From Butyricimonas paravirosa (GTDB lineage Bacteria > Bacteroidota > Bacteroidia > Bacteroidales > Marinifilaceae), in NCBI RefSeq assembly GCF_032878955.1, contig NZ_CP043839.1:2852001-2916000 (forward strand): DNA of 64,000 nt, in the 5' to 3' direction. The notes beneath the pieces were generated by a model, which was not told the DNA's origin, searched no databases, and was given only the letters and a program-made list of their open reading frames with translations. Numbering within the stretch: the stretch's first letter is position 1; every line of letters begins with the position of its first letter. Of the stretch, positions 25,241 to 33,934 are shown piece after piece. Position numbers and translations under genes: made by a program.

Positions 25241-25248
25241 TACCTTTG
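25241..25248 (+). promoter_or_regulatory. leuS: -7 box of leuS
   Basis: TACCTTTG at 25241-25248 fits TAnnTTTG and lies 32 bp before the leuS ATG. No good -33 TTTG is present at 19-21 bp upstream, so the promoter call rests on the -7 box and position. Confidence 0.55.
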
Positions 25249-25280
25249 CGACTCATTACGAGAACTAAAAAAGGATTAAC

Positions 25281-28052
25281 ATGGAATACAATTTCAAGGA
25301 AGTCGAAAAAAAGTGGCAAAGCTACTGGCAAGAAAACAAAACTTACCGGGTGGAAGTCGATCCTTCCAAGCCCAAATATTACGTGTTGGATATGTTTCCT
25401 TACCCATCCGGGGCAGGGTTACACGTGGGACACCCGCTAGGCTACATCGCTTCCGACATCTATTCCCGTTACAAACATCTGAAAGGATTCAATGTCCTGC
25501 ATCCCATGGGATATGACGCGTATGGTCTGCCCGCGGAGCAATATGCCATCCAAACCGGACAACATCCGGCCATCACCACGGAGAAAAACATCCGTCGCTA
25601 CCGGGAACAAATGGATAAAATCGGATTCTCCTTCGACTGGGACCGGGAAATCCGGACCTGCGATCCGGAATATTACAAATGGACCCAATGGACTTTTATC
25701 CAGATGTTCAACAGTTTCTATTGCTTTGACGAGCAAAAAGCCATGCCGATTACCGAACTGGTAAAAGCATTCGAGGCCGTCGGAACCCAAGGATTAAACG
25801 TCGCTTGCGGTGAGGAAATGGACTTTACCGCCGAGGAATGGAAAAACAAGAGTACGAAAGAACAACAAGAAATATTACTGAACTACCGTCTTGCCTACTT
25901 GGCTGACACCATGGTAAACTGGTGTCCCCAACTGGGAACCGTGCTGGCAAATGACGAGGTAAAGGAAGGATTATCTCTTCGCGGAGGTTATCCCGTGGTA
26001 CAAAAGAAGATGCGTCAATGGTCATTGCGGGTTTCCGCCTATGCCCAAAGATTACTTGACGGGCTTGACAACATTGATTGGTCCGACTCCTTGAAAGACA
26101 TCCAACGTAACTGGATTGGTCGTTCACAAGGAGCAGACGTGAGGTTCGACGTGAAAGACTCCGATCTGAAATTAGAGATTTTCACCACCCGTCCCGACAC
26201 CATCTTCGGGGTTAGTTTCATGGTTTTAGCTCCCGAGTCAGACTATGTGAAACCGTTAACAACTCCCGAACAGGCTGATGCCGTTGCCGAATATTTGGAT
26301 TACGTGTCCAAACGCACGGAACGGGAACGCCAGACCGAAGTGAAAAAGGTTACGGGAGTCTTCACCGGATCTTATGCCATCAACCCGTTCACCAACGAGG
26401 CTATACCCATCTGGATCAGTGAATACGTTCTTTCCGGCTACGGGACCGGAGCCATCATGGCTGTTCCGGGACACGATAGCCGTGACTACGCCTTCGCCAA
26501 ACACTTCAACCTGCCCATCGTACCCGTTGTCGATGACGGGGAAGGACACGATATGTCGGAAGGCTCCTACGATGCAAAAGCAGGTAAAATGATCAATAGC
26601 GGTATTATCAACGGCATGGAAGTCAAAGAGGCTATCGCCTACATTGCCGGAGAAGTAGAAAAACGAGGCATCGGTAAAAGCAAAATCAATTACCGCCTGC
26701 GTGATGCCATCTTCAGCCGCCAACGTTACTGGGGAGAACCGTTCCCCGTGTACTACAAGGACGACCTTCCTTACATGCTGGACGAATCCAAACTTCCGCT
26801 GGAACTGCCGGAAGTCGATAAATACCTACCCACCGAGAGCGGGGAACCACCTCTCGGACGGGCTAAAAACTGGAAAACAGAAGACGGTTATCCATTAGAA
26901 CTAAACACGATGCCCGGTTTCGCCGGTTCATCCGCTTATTTCTTACGCTACATGGACCCACACAATAATAAGGCATTAGTTGATCACGAGATATGCAACT
27001 ATTGGAAAAACGTTGATCTTTACCTCGGTGGTTCTGAACACGCTACGGGGCACTTGATCTACGCCCGTTTCTGGAATATGTTCCTATATGACCTCGGTGT
27101 GGCTTGCGAGGAAGAACCCTTCAAAAAACTGATCAACCAAGGAATGATCCAAGGACGTTCAAACTTCGTGTACAGGATACAAGGCACAAACACATTTGTT
27201 TCCGTCGGCCTGAAAGATCAATATAAAACCACGGAAATCCACGTGGATGTCAACATCGTCAAGAACGACGTGCTGGATCAAGATGCTTTCCGGGCTTGGA
27301 TGCCGGAGTACGCCAATGCCGAGTTTATCTTGGAGAACGGAAAATACATCTGTGGATGGGCCATTGAAAAGATGTCAAAATCCATGTTCAACGTGGTAAA
27401 TCCCGACACGATCATCGAAGAATACGGGGCCGACACGTTACGCTTGTACGAGATGTTCCTCGGACCGCTGGAATTCAGCAAACCTTGGGACACGCAAGGG
27501 ATCGACGGGGTGTACAAATTCTTACGCAAATTCTGGCGCCTATTCCAAGTCGGTGAAGACTTCAGCGTAAGCGACGAAACACCTTCCAGAGAAGAGTTAA
27601 AAGTGCTGCACAAAACCATCAAGAAAGTGGAATACGATATCGAGAACTTCTCGTTCAACACGTCCATTCCGGCATTCATGATTTGCACGAACGAATTGAC
27701 CGCCTTGAAATGTAACAAACGAGCTATCCTAGAACCTCTCGTGATCGCTCTCGCTCCTTTTGCCCCACACATGGCAGAAGAACTATGGAGCTTGTTGGGA
27801 CACACCCAAAGCATCACGAAAGAGTCTTTCCCCAAATGGGAAGAAAAATTCCTAGTGGAGGACGCTTTTGAATACCCGGTATCTTTCAACGGCAAAGTTC
27901 GTTTCAAATTATCCATGCCTTTGACGGCAACTAACGCTGATATTGAGGCCGCAGTCAAAGCTGCACCAGAATCAACGAAATGGCTAGAAGGAAAAGAGAT
28001 CAAAAAGATGATCATTGTCCCGAAGAAAATCGTGAACATCGTTATCGGATAA
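25281..28052 (+). CDS. leuS: Leucine--tRNA ligase
   Basis: This 923-residue class I tRNA synthetase attaches leucine to tRNA-Leu in the cytosol. The HIGH-type motif is in PYPSGAGLHVGHPLGY (about residue 41-56). The editing (CP1) domain is visible around TTRPDTIFGVSFMVLAPE (about 306) and GYGTGAIMAVPGHDSRDYAF (about 390), and the KMSKS signature is in EKMSKSMFN, near residue 697. Length and order are normal for Bacteroidales. It is a single-gene unit: promoter upstream, strong shared terminator 7 bp downstream. Two shorter frames at the 5' end on the same strand are not real. Confidence 0.98.
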   Translation: MEYNFKEVEKKWQSYWQENKTYRVEVDPSKPKYYVLDMFPYPSGAGLHVGHPLGYIASDIYSRYKHLKGFNVLHPMGYDAYGLPAEQYAIQTGQHPAITTEKNIRRYREQMDKIGFSFDWDREIRTCDPEYYKWTQWTFIQMFNSFYCFDEQKAMPITELVKAFEAVGTQGLNVACGEEMDFTAEEWKNKSTKEQQEILLNYRLAYLADTMVNWCPQLGTVLANDEVKEGLSLRGGYPVVQKKMRQWSLRVSAYAQRLLDGLDNIDWSDSLKDIQRNWIGRSQGADVRFDVKDSDLKLEIFTTRPDTIFGVSFMVLAPESDYVKPLTTPEQADAVAEYLDYVSKRTERERQTEVKKVTGVFTGSYAINPFTNEAIPIWISEYVLSGYGTGAIMAVPGHDSRDYAFAKHFNLPIVPVVDDGEGHDMSEGSYDAKAGKMINSGIINGMEVKEAIAYIAGEVEKRGIGKSKINYRLRDAIFSRQRYWGEPFPVYYKDDLPYMLDESKLPLELPEVDKYLPTESGEPPLGRAKNWKTEDGYPLELNTMPGFAGSSAYFLRYMDPHNNKALVDHEICNYWKNVDLYLGGSEHATGHLIYARFWNMFLYDLGVACEEEPFKKLINQGMIQGRSNFVYRIQGTNTFVSVGLKDQYKTTEIHVDVNIVKNDVLDQDAFRAWMPEYANAEFILENGKYICGWAIEKMSKSMFNVVNPDTIIEEYGADTLRLYEMFLGPLEFSKPWDTQGIDGVYKFLRKFWRLFQVGEDFSVSDETPSREELKVLHKTIKKVEYDIENFSFNTSIPAFMICTNELTALKCNKRAILEPLVIALAPFAPHMAEELWSLLGHTQSITKESFPKWEEKFLVEDAFEYPVSFNGKVRFKLSMPLTATNADIEAAVKAAPESTKWLEGKEIKKMIIVPKKIVNIVIG

Positions 28053-28058
28053 ATCAAA

Positions 28059-28090
28059 GTAAAAAAGAGGAGAAATCTCCTCTTTTTTAC
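28059..28090. terminator. Bidirectional terminator between leuS and the 384-aa gene
   Basis: GTAAAAAAGAGGAGA (28059-28073) and TCTCCTCTTTTTTAC (28076-28090) are perfect inverted arms. GAGGAG/CTCCTC forms the core stem, with A-runs before and T-runs after it on both strands. The genes on each side are convergent and end at the arms. Confidence 0.92.
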
Positions 28091-28091
28091 T

Positions 28092-29246
28092 CTAATTATT
28101 TTTCACTTTCTGCATCCACGTATCAAACTCATCATCCGACAATTGACGTTTTAACGTCACATCCGGTCGTATTGCACCATGAACTGGCGTCGTAAACCCT
28201 TTCCCCCACGAACGACTCATTAAAGGATGACTGTCCACAAGTATCACGATCCGATCGTCCAAACGAGGAATTTCGTAAATATTCCCCTCACCCCATACCC
28301 GGTTTTCCGGATTCACCTGCTGCTTACCATCAGCGCCCGTCATCAGAATAGAGTAAGTCCCATCCGGTTGATAGGCTTTATAAGTATAGTACTCCATACA
28401 GGCAGAGTCCTGTCCTTCTTCCCTTTCATCTTCCCCCACAAGGTTATGTGCCCGCTGATCCCGTACCGGATCATATTTATAATCCAGCACGCCTAATTTC
28501 TCCAACCATCCCCGGTGATACATCTCAATTTGAAACAATGTAAAAAATAAGAAATTACTATCCAGTTGACGAACCGTCACCTCTAATCCAACTCCTTGTT
28601 CCGGGGAAAGAATAATAATATCCTCTTCCTCCACCAATTCCAACACGGAAGAAACAAACCCGTAAGCCCCCACGTATTGGGCCAGGAAACCACATAAATC
28701 CTCTATATTCTCAACCTGTCGCAAAGATTCCCGCAACGAACGTTCCCGACATATCCGGGACATCACGCACATGATTAGATAATAGCTACCTACAAACGTT
28801 TTATACCCTTCGCCATCCAAGGCATACAAAGCCCTCTGATCTGCTTTTTCCAACGCTTCCGGTTCCAACTCGTCCAAGCCGACCTCCAGCATCCCTGCCG
28901 CCTTTTTCAGATACGCCACGCAACGCCAAGACCGCTCTATAAAATAATTTACAATCTCCACTGACGAGGGGCAAGGGACACCCCCTTCCGTGATTGATCC
29001 CACGCAAAGAGCAGCCACGCAGGCTTTGAAAACATCCATTTCCGGTAAACGCCTTATAACTTCCCCTACAACAATTTCCGCAACCTCCGGATTTTTACAA
29101 CAAAAATCAATCAACGCAGAAAACTCCCTATGCTGGAAAATTTCCCCACTTGTCGTTATCTCATCAAAAGCAACTTCCGGCCTCATCACGAAAGCCATAA
29201 AATCCCTTACTATCGGATATTGATACGGTTCCATTATCTTTTCCAT
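28092..29246 (-). CDS. Protein of unknown function, 384 aa
   Basis: I do not recognise a family. The product has 384 residues with no signal peptide or membrane helix. The N-terminal two thirds look all-helical and acidic (YFIERSWRCVAYLKKAAGML, EVGLDELEPEALEKADQRAL). The C-terminal part (after about residue 290) is strand-rich (YYTYKAYQPDGTYSILMTG, GNIYEIPRLDDRIVILVDSH) and ends with a basic GAIRPDVTLKRQLSDDEFD segment. It is the last gene of a minus-strand cluster, 2 bp after the DUF454 gene, and ends at the terminator shared with leuS. Normal codon use and tight spacing argue for a real gene. Confidence 0.75.
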   Translation of the reverse strand: MEKIMEPYQYPIVRDFMAFVMRPEVAFDEITTSGEIFQHREFSALIDFCCKNPEVAEIVVGEVIRRLPEMDVFKACVAALCVGSITEGGVPCPSSVEIVNYFIERSWRCVAYLKKAAGMLEVGLDELEPEALEKADQRALYALDGEGYKTFVGSYYLIMCVMSRICRERSLRESLRQVENIEDLCGFLAQYVGAYGFVSSVLELVEEEDIIILSPEQGVGLEVTVRQLDSNFLFFTLFQIEMYHRGWLEKLGVLDYKYDPVRDQRAHNLVGEDEREEGQDSACMEYYTYKAYQPDGTYSILMTGADGKQQVNPENRVWGEGNIYEIPRLDDRIVILVDSHPLMSRSWGKGFTTPVHGAIRPDVTLKRQLSDDEFDTWMQKVKNN

Positions 29247-29248
29247 TA

Positions 29249-29653
29249 TTATATATTATTATCTCTTGAATCTTCTCTCTCTCTTTTAGCATTAGGAACG
29301 ATAAACAACACGCTACACGTCCCAATCACCCCTAAACCCAAAAGCAGCAAACGCACATGCCAGTTCTCGAAAACCACGAAAGCCGAAATAGAAATCATCG
29401 TCCACATACACACGATCGACACCGCTTTTGTCTTCCACCCGACACCTTTACGTTCCTGAAAACGTCTTAGGTAAGGTCCCAACCATTTCGAACGGTGTAA
29501 AGCATCATGTAATCGTTTCGAACTATTATAGAACAACCACGAACTCAACAACAAAAAGGGTGTAGTCGGCAACCCAGGAACAAAAATGCCTATAATCCCC
29601 AAAACCACGGAAATACAACCGATGATGATATATATCGTTCTCTTCATTCGCAC
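29249..29653 (-). CDS. DUF454 family inner-membrane protein (YbaN-like)
   Basis: This 134-residue protein has three membrane helices: the first two with the DUF454 hallmark IGIFVPGLPTTPFLLLSSWL (about residues 20-39), a middle loop (SKRLHDALHRSKWLGPYLRR), and a C-terminal pair (MWTMISISAFVVF, LLLLGLGVIGTCSVLFIV). E. coli YbaN is the reference, and its function is not established. The start codon abuts the stop of the dihydrouridine synthase gene, so the two are probably translated together. An alternative start is the internal Met3. Confidence 0.88.
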   Translation of the reverse strand: MRMKRTIYIIIGCISVVLGIIGIFVPGLPTTPFLLLSSWLFYNSSKRLHDALHRSKWLGPYLRRFQERKGVGWKTKAVSIVCMWTMISISAFVVFENWHVRLLLLGLGVIGTCSVLFIVPNAKREREDSRDNNI

Positions 29654-30607
29654 TTACTCTTCCTCTTCACCCGGCATAAAAGCCTTTACCACCGCCTCGT
29701 TATACTGCGTCAACTTATTGCTCTTGTGTATTTTCTTTAAAACCTTACGGTCTGTCGAAGGCATAAAATACTCCCAGAACGTTTTCATTTTCATCAACAA
29801 CTGATGATCCCCCTGCAATCGTTCGGCATAAGCCGCAAGTAATTCGGCATGAAACGCCTTGAACCTCCTTAATCGTTCCTCCCCGGCAAGCATCTTATCT
29901 TCCACGTACTCTTGTGCCAAGGCCGGGTTCGCCAACAAACCTCTCCCGATCATCACTCCCTCTAAACGAGGGAAACGCTCCGTCACGGCTTGAATATCCT
30001 CCAAGGTCAAAATGTCCCCGTTATAATACAACGGATGTTCACACCCCTTGTAGAACGCCTCGAAAGCCTCCTTGTCCGTCTCCCCCTTGTATTCCTGCAC
30101 TCCAACCCGGGCATGGAGAAATATAGCTGCCAACGGGGCCGCATTCAACAAAGGCAATAATTTCAAACATTCCCCCGGATCTTCCCATCCTAACCGCATC
30201 TTCACGGAACATTGTATCTCCGGAAAATCCTTCACCACCTCCATCAAAGCCTCCACCCTCTCCGGGTGAGGTAACAATCCGGCTCCCTTTCCCCGTCGGG
30301 AAATCATCGTGAACGGACATCCCATGTTAATATCCACCTGCTTGTATCCCCGTCCTTCCAACATCTGCAAGCAAACATCCAACTCCGCAGGCTCTCCACC
30401 CAACACTTGGGGTACCAGTAACTCCACGCTATTTAACTCCGGATCACAATCCTTCATATCCCTTGAACGAAACGAATCCTCTTTCTCCACCCGGATAAAC
30501 GGCGTGTAGTAAGCATCCACTCCCCCGAAAAACTTCGCATGCAGATTCCGGAGCGTCCAATCGGTAAGCCCCTGTACCGGGGCAAAATGTATCTTATACT
30601 TTTTCAT
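29654..30607 (-). CDS. tRNA-dihydrouridine synthase
   Basis: The protein has 317 residues. It reduces uridine to dihydrouridine in the tRNA D-loop using FMN and NAD(P)H. The TIM-barrel start is IHFAPVQGLTDWTLRNLHAK, the catalytic Cys is in the signature VDINMGCPFTMISRRGKGAG (about residues 93-112), and FMN-binding patterns include CSVKMRLGWEDPGE, YYNGDILTLEDI and GVMIGRGLLANPAL. It sits 17 bp after the AlbA_2/ATPase gene and just before DUF454. The subtype (DusA/B/C) is not clear from sequence alone. Confidence 0.94.
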   Translation of the reverse strand: MKKYKIHFAPVQGLTDWTLRNLHAKFFGGVDAYYTPFIRVEKEDSFRSRDMKDCDPELNSVELLVPQVLGGEPAELDVCLQMLEGRGYKQVDINMGCPFTMISRRGKGAGLLPHPERVEALMEVVKDFPEIQCSVKMRLGWEDPGECLKLLPLLNAAPLAAIFLHARVGVQEYKGETDKEAFEAFYKGCEHPLYYNGDILTLEDIQAVTERFPRLEGVMIGRGLLANPALAQEYVEDKMLAGEERLRRFKAFHAELLAAYAERLQGDHQLLMKMKTFWEYFMPSTDRKVLKKIHKSNKLTQYNEAVVKAFMPGEEEE

Positions 30608-30624
30608 ATTCTAACACTAATAAT

Positions 30625-31989
30625 TTATTTCTTACCTGCCATTACTTCCCAATGACCATATCTAGTACTTCCTACCCGTCTCAAAATCCCAATCTCTTGT
30701 AAACGAGATAGATTATATTTTACACCATTTTCTGTTGCATTTGGTATACTATCTGTCAACTCTTTACGCGTTGCGTAGGGATGAGCTTGCAAATAATGGA
30801 TAATCTCATCTTGAAGTTCTGTTCTTTTAAGAAACTTTTCTTGGGTAGTTTCTTGGGTAGTCTCTTGGGTAGTCTCTTGGGTAGTCTTTTTAAATTCAAA
30901 AATCGTCCATAACCCAGTACCATCATAACGAAACTCTGGTTCTTTACTTCCAGCCTCCCTACAAACTGATACAATTCGTTCTATTCCGCGTCCCCATGCC
31001 TCAATCTCTCCAGCCCGAAAAAACACATTGGCAACATCAGGATTGTATGGACGGCTACCATGCTTACTCAACAATGTCTCTATAGACCAATTCTCCGGCA
31101 ATACACCACAATTCCATATCATCAATTTATCATCGTACACGCTAATCTGAATGGGTGTCGCTGAAACATAATCTTTATGGACAATGGCATTCAGAATCGC
31201 CTCACGCAAAGCCCCACGAGGGATAGGCAACTCTTCTACACGTTGAATATCTTCATAACGAATCAATGCCTTCAAATATTTAGTGGTCAACAAATCCATC
31301 AACACACTAACTTGTTGAAATAAATTACCATGGACTTCATCTTGATAGATTAGATCAGCATCATTCCTAAAATAACCTATTTTGATAAAAGCTCCTGTAA
31401 TATATTTTTCCGGATCCGGATGAAACAAAAGAACCGCAGCTCTCTTCAAATATTCTCCCTCAAATAAACGAAGTTTTTCTAGCAAATATTGATTATTATC
31501 TTGTAAAGCGCCCTCTTCCATGCGTCCACTTCTCTGTGCATACTTACGAAATAAATCTATCGTAACCTTATCCAAATCTTCTAATTTCAAAAAAGGTAAT
31601 GATACACTATCCCAAGTTCGCCCTTGCCGACGGAGTAAAAATTGATCTAAAGCAACACCCTTCAATTCCTGTTTTGTACTACCACTTCGCACATGATATT
31701 GTCCCTTATAGCTAATCGGATACGGGTAAGCATCTGTTATAACCTCAAGATATTCTTTCCCTCCTTTTTCTTTCAAATTCACGTCCACGAGAATACCTAA
31801 TGTATCACGCACTTTATTGGGGATATCTTCCATCAACTTTTTAACATTCTCGACGCCACAAACTTCACCATTATCACACATTCCAATATAGAGCCTACCA
31901 CCTTGTGCATTAGCGAATCCACATATCCATTTCAGATATTCATCCCGCCAACTTTCTTTAAATTCTATATTTTGAGATTCAAAAATCAT
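30625..31989 (-). CDS. Schlafen AlbA_2 / HATPase DNA- or RNA-binding transcriptional regulator-like protein
   Basis: The protein has 454 residues. An N-terminal AlbA_2 (Schlafen) domain covers about 1-130 (NIEFKESWRDEYLKWICGFA, NAQGGRLYIGMCDNGEVCGV). The middle has an ATP-binding fold of the RecG-like/HATPase_c_4 type (LPIPRGALREAILNAIVHKD, GRGIERIVSVC). A winged-helix C-terminus (ATRKELTDSIPNATENGVKY) follows after a linker of four TTQE repeats at about 370-385, encoded by a 12-bp tandem repeat at 30838-30885. Members are common in Bacteroidales and their function is largely unknown. It starts a cluster with dus, DUF454 and the 384-aa gene. Confidence 0.88.
   Translation of the reverse strand: MIFESQNIEFKESWRDEYLKWICGFANAQGGRLYIGMCDNGEVCGVENVKKLMEDIPNKVRDTLGILVDVNLKEKGGKEYLEVITDAYPYPISYKGQYHVRSGSTKQELKGVALDQFLLRRQGRTWDSVSLPFLKLEDLDKVTIDLFRKYAQRSGRMEEGALQDNNQYLLEKLRLFEGEYLKRAAVLLFHPDPEKYITGAFIKIGYFRNDADLIYQDEVHGNLFQQVSVLMDLLTTKYLKALIRYEDIQRVEELPIPRGALREAILNAIVHKDYVSATPIQISVYDDKLMIWNCGVLPENWSIETLLSKHGSRPYNPDVANVFFRAGEIEAWGRGIERIVSVCREAGSKEPEFRYDGTGLWTIFEFKKTTQETTQETTQETTQEKFLKRTELQDEIIHYLQAHPYATRKELTDSIPNATENGVKYNLSRLQEIGILRRVGSTRYGHWEVMAGKK
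30838..30885 (-). repeat. 12-bp tandem repeat, four units, inside the AlbA_2 gene
   Basis: Four units of TTCTTGGGTAGT / CTCTTGGGTAGT follow each other exactly and encode TTQE four times on the minus strand. Each unit is 12 bp, so changes in copy number keep the frame. The variants TTC and CTC in the first triplet show two older and two newer units. Confidence 0.9.
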
Positions 31990-32041
31990 TATAATTCATT
32001 AATACAGGCTAGGGATCATCCCCAAGATGTAACTATTTCCG

Positions 32042-32049
32042 CAAATCTA
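32042..32049 (-). promoter_or_regulatory. -7 box of the AlbA_2 gene cluster
   Basis: CAAATCTA on the plus strand is TAGATTTG on the minus strand, matching TAnnTTTG. It lies about 53 bp before the ATG at 31989. No clear -33 box at the normal distance. The remaining gap up to 32128 shows no gene. Confidence 0.45.
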
Positions 32050-32128
32050 AGAAAAAACAAACAAATTCTCCCCTTTTCCCCGTACAACTATCAAGAATAA
32101 TCATTAACTATGCCTCAAAATTCGTGAT

Positions 32129-32335
32129 ATGAAATTTTTACTCTGCCCCAAATGCGGAATACGCCGCTTTTACGTGAAAGACGAGAAGGGAAATAACTGT
32201 CTCGTACAAGTCACGACCGACTACGTTGTTGTCCCCGTTCACGAGGGAGATTCCCTAGAAGGATTCGACACGGAAACCCTTTATTGTCTCGGATGCTCGT
32301 GGAGCGGCAGTCCTAAAAGCTTGAAACGTTATTAA
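32129..32335 (+). CDS. Small zinc-ribbon protein, 68 aa
   Basis: This 68-residue protein has two CxxC knuckles: CPKCG (7-11, in LLCPKCGIRRFYVKDEKG) and CLGC (53-56, in TETLYCLGCSWSG). This spacing suggests a zinc ribbon. It has no signal peptide, and I do not recognise a named family. It lies 17 bp upstream of the TlpA-like gene on the same strand, so they may be co-transcribed. The product could bind nucleic acid or a protein partner, which is unknown. Confidence 0.72.
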   Translation: MKFLLCPKCGIRRFYVKDEKGNNCLVQVTTDYVVVPVHEGDSLEGFDTETLYCLGCSWSGSPKSLKRY

Positions 32336-32352
32336 TACAAATACATCATCCT

Positions 32353-32877
32353 ATGAAACATCTGACATTTATACTATTACTAGCCATGACCTATTCGCTG
32401 GCAAAGGCCCAGCAAGACGACAGGGGGTATATCGTGAAAGTAGGCGAGAAAGCCCCGAACATCGAGTTATTGTTTCCCGACGGAACCAAGAAACAACTAA
32501 AAGACCTAAAAGGAAAAGTTATCATGATACAATTCACCGCCAGTTGGTGCGGTGTATGCCGCAAGGAAATGCCTTTTATCGAAAAAGACATCTGGTTGAA
32601 ATACAAGAACAACCCAGAGTTTGCACTCTTCGGTATCGACTTCAAAGAGAGCAAAGAAACCACCGAAAAGTTCGCCAAGGACATCAAGATCACCTATCCC
32701 CTACTCCTTGACCCGGAAGGCAAAGCATTCTACACCTACGCCGCGCAGGGAGCCGGAGTCACCCGTAACATCATCATCGATAAGAAAGGTAACATCGCCT
32801 TCCTCACCCGTCTCTACGACCCGAAAGAATTCGAGGAAATGGTGAAAGTCATTGATAAACTTTTAAAAGAGAAATAA
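32353..32877 (+). CDS. TlpA-like thioredoxin-family protein, exported
   Basis: The protein has 174 residues with a signal peptide (about 1-19, ends near AKAQ). The AhpC/TSA-Redoxin/TlpA fold begins VGEKAPNIELLFPDGTKKQL, and the redox site is FTASWCGVCRKE with Cys66 and Cys69. The tail YPLLLDPEGKAFYTYAAQG, then GVTRNIIIDKKGNIAF with the cis-Pro-type loop replaced by GVT, is normal for the family. It acts in the periplasm or at the surface as a thiol reductase or resilience factor. It follows the zinc-ribbon gene and ends at a large inverted repeat. Confidence 0.92.
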   Translation: MKHLTFILLLAMTYSLAKAQQDDRGYIVKVGEKAPNIELLFPDGTKKQLKDLKGKVIMIQFTASWCGVCRKEMPFIEKDIWLKYKNNPEFALFGIDFKESKETTEKFAKDIKITYPLLLDPEGKAFYTYAAQGAGVTRNIIIDKKGNIAFLTRLYDPKEFEEMVKVIDKLLKEK

Positions 32878-32912
32878 AAACGAGGCCGTCTAACAAGTCT
32901 TATCTAGTGCCT

Positions 32913-33010
32913 AAAAACTACCCCCTCCAACTCCCCCTTACACAGGGGGAGAGCTGATTACCAAGCGGTTTCTCCCCCAGTGTAAGGGGGAGTTAGTGGG
33001 GGTAGTTTTT
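32913..33010. repeat. 98-bp imperfect inverted repeat (GC-rich stem, terminator/MITE-like)
   Basis: The left arm runs AAAACTACCCCC-TCC-AACTCCCCC-TTACAC-A-GGGGGAGA (about 32914-32952). The right arm (about 32971-33009) is its near-perfect inverse, ending with a run of T. Two short mismatched spots break each arm. It sits between convergent genes and can end both transcripts. Similar elements recur in Bacteroidales genomes, and I suspect a small interspersed repeat. Its right arm encodes the last residues of the nuclease. Confidence 0.7.
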
Positions 33011-33934
33011 TTTAATTGACTTTTTGGACAACCCCGGTTTCTTTACCGGTTTGCGTGCCGGTTTCTTTTTCTTCTTCTTGCCTCCACGGTGTTTTATCAA
33101 GAAATGTACAACGAGGAAGATCACAATCACAGCAATAACCGCTATCACCTGTTGATTTCTTGTCGGACGATACGCACCTCCCGATGCCTGTCCCCCATCC
33201 CGTGACACGTGCGAAAGCGTGTCCGCCTCCAACACCCGCTCCAAATCATCGGGTAATTGAGAAAAGAAATCAATCCCCGTCATCTTCTCCACCTTATCTA
33301 CGGGAACGGCAAAACTATTCAAGGGACGCTTGCTCTCTTCGTTAGGCAACACGTAAGCGATCATTTGCTGCTTGGAAGGCGAATAAAACAATTTGTAGTA
33401 ATACCCCGGAACCGTCACTTTCCCCTTGCCAATCGCACCTTTATTACTCTTGAAAATCGGGCCTGTCACCACGTAAAGTTTCTCCTTCCGGGCCCGGTTA
33501 CGCACGTGTTCCTCCAGCTCTTTCCAGATTCCCCGGTTAAACATCGGTACTTGGGGAGACATATTCGACATGTAGAACGTCTCGCTCATCGCTTTCGCGT
33601 TAAACGACATATCCGCCGCGGGACACAAATGCCCCCGGTCGTAACCGCTCCGCTTGTAATCGTCAGGCGTGGCACTCCAACGGCTGATCTTCGGGTCCAC
33701 CCGGAAATCATTCTTCCGGCTCGCTTTCCCTGTCAAGTTCGCAGAACCTAACTCGTAATACACCCAGTTCGCCTGTTTATGCTCCTTGTTGAATCCCAAG
33801 CAATAATACTTGTAATCCACCCGTATCCCGTCATCATACACCGGAATATAGCGCCCGTCGGCAAAACTACCTAAGGCAAGAAACAGAAACAGGAGGCCAA
33901 AAATCAGCCTCCCGTGTAATATACTCTTCATCAA
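32993..33934 (-). CDS. DNA/RNA non-specific endonuclease (NUC1 family) with C-terminal membrane tail
   Basis: This 313-residue protein has a signal peptide (about 1-25). The beta-beta-alpha metal nuclease core carries the DRGH motif at 99-102 in SGYDRGHLCPAADMSF, followed by NMSPQ (about residue 124, metal-binding Asn near GIWKELE). After about residue 260 there is a membrane helix (QQVIAVIAVIVIFLVVHFLI) and a very basic tail (GGKKKKKKPARKPVKKPG). Nucleases of this family usually lack such a tail. The last residues KKNYPH are encoded within a repeat element. It follows the S41 protease gene with no gap, in a four-gene operon. Confidence 0.92.
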   Translation of the reverse strand: MMKSILHGRLIFGLLFLFLALGSFADGRYIPVYDDGIRVDYKYYCLGFNKEHKQANWVYYELGSANLTGKASRKNDFRVDPKISRWSATPDDYKRSGYDRGHLCPAADMSFNAKAMSETFYMSNMSPQVPMFNRGIWKELEEHVRNRARKEKLYVVTGPIFKSNKGAIGKGKVTVPGYYYKLFYSPSKQQMIAYVLPNEESKRPLNSFAVPVDKVEKMTGIDFFSQLPDDLERVLEADTLSHVSRDGGQASGGAYRPTRNQQVIAVIAVIVIFLVVHFLIKHRGGKKKKKKPARKPVKKPGLSKKSIKKNYPH

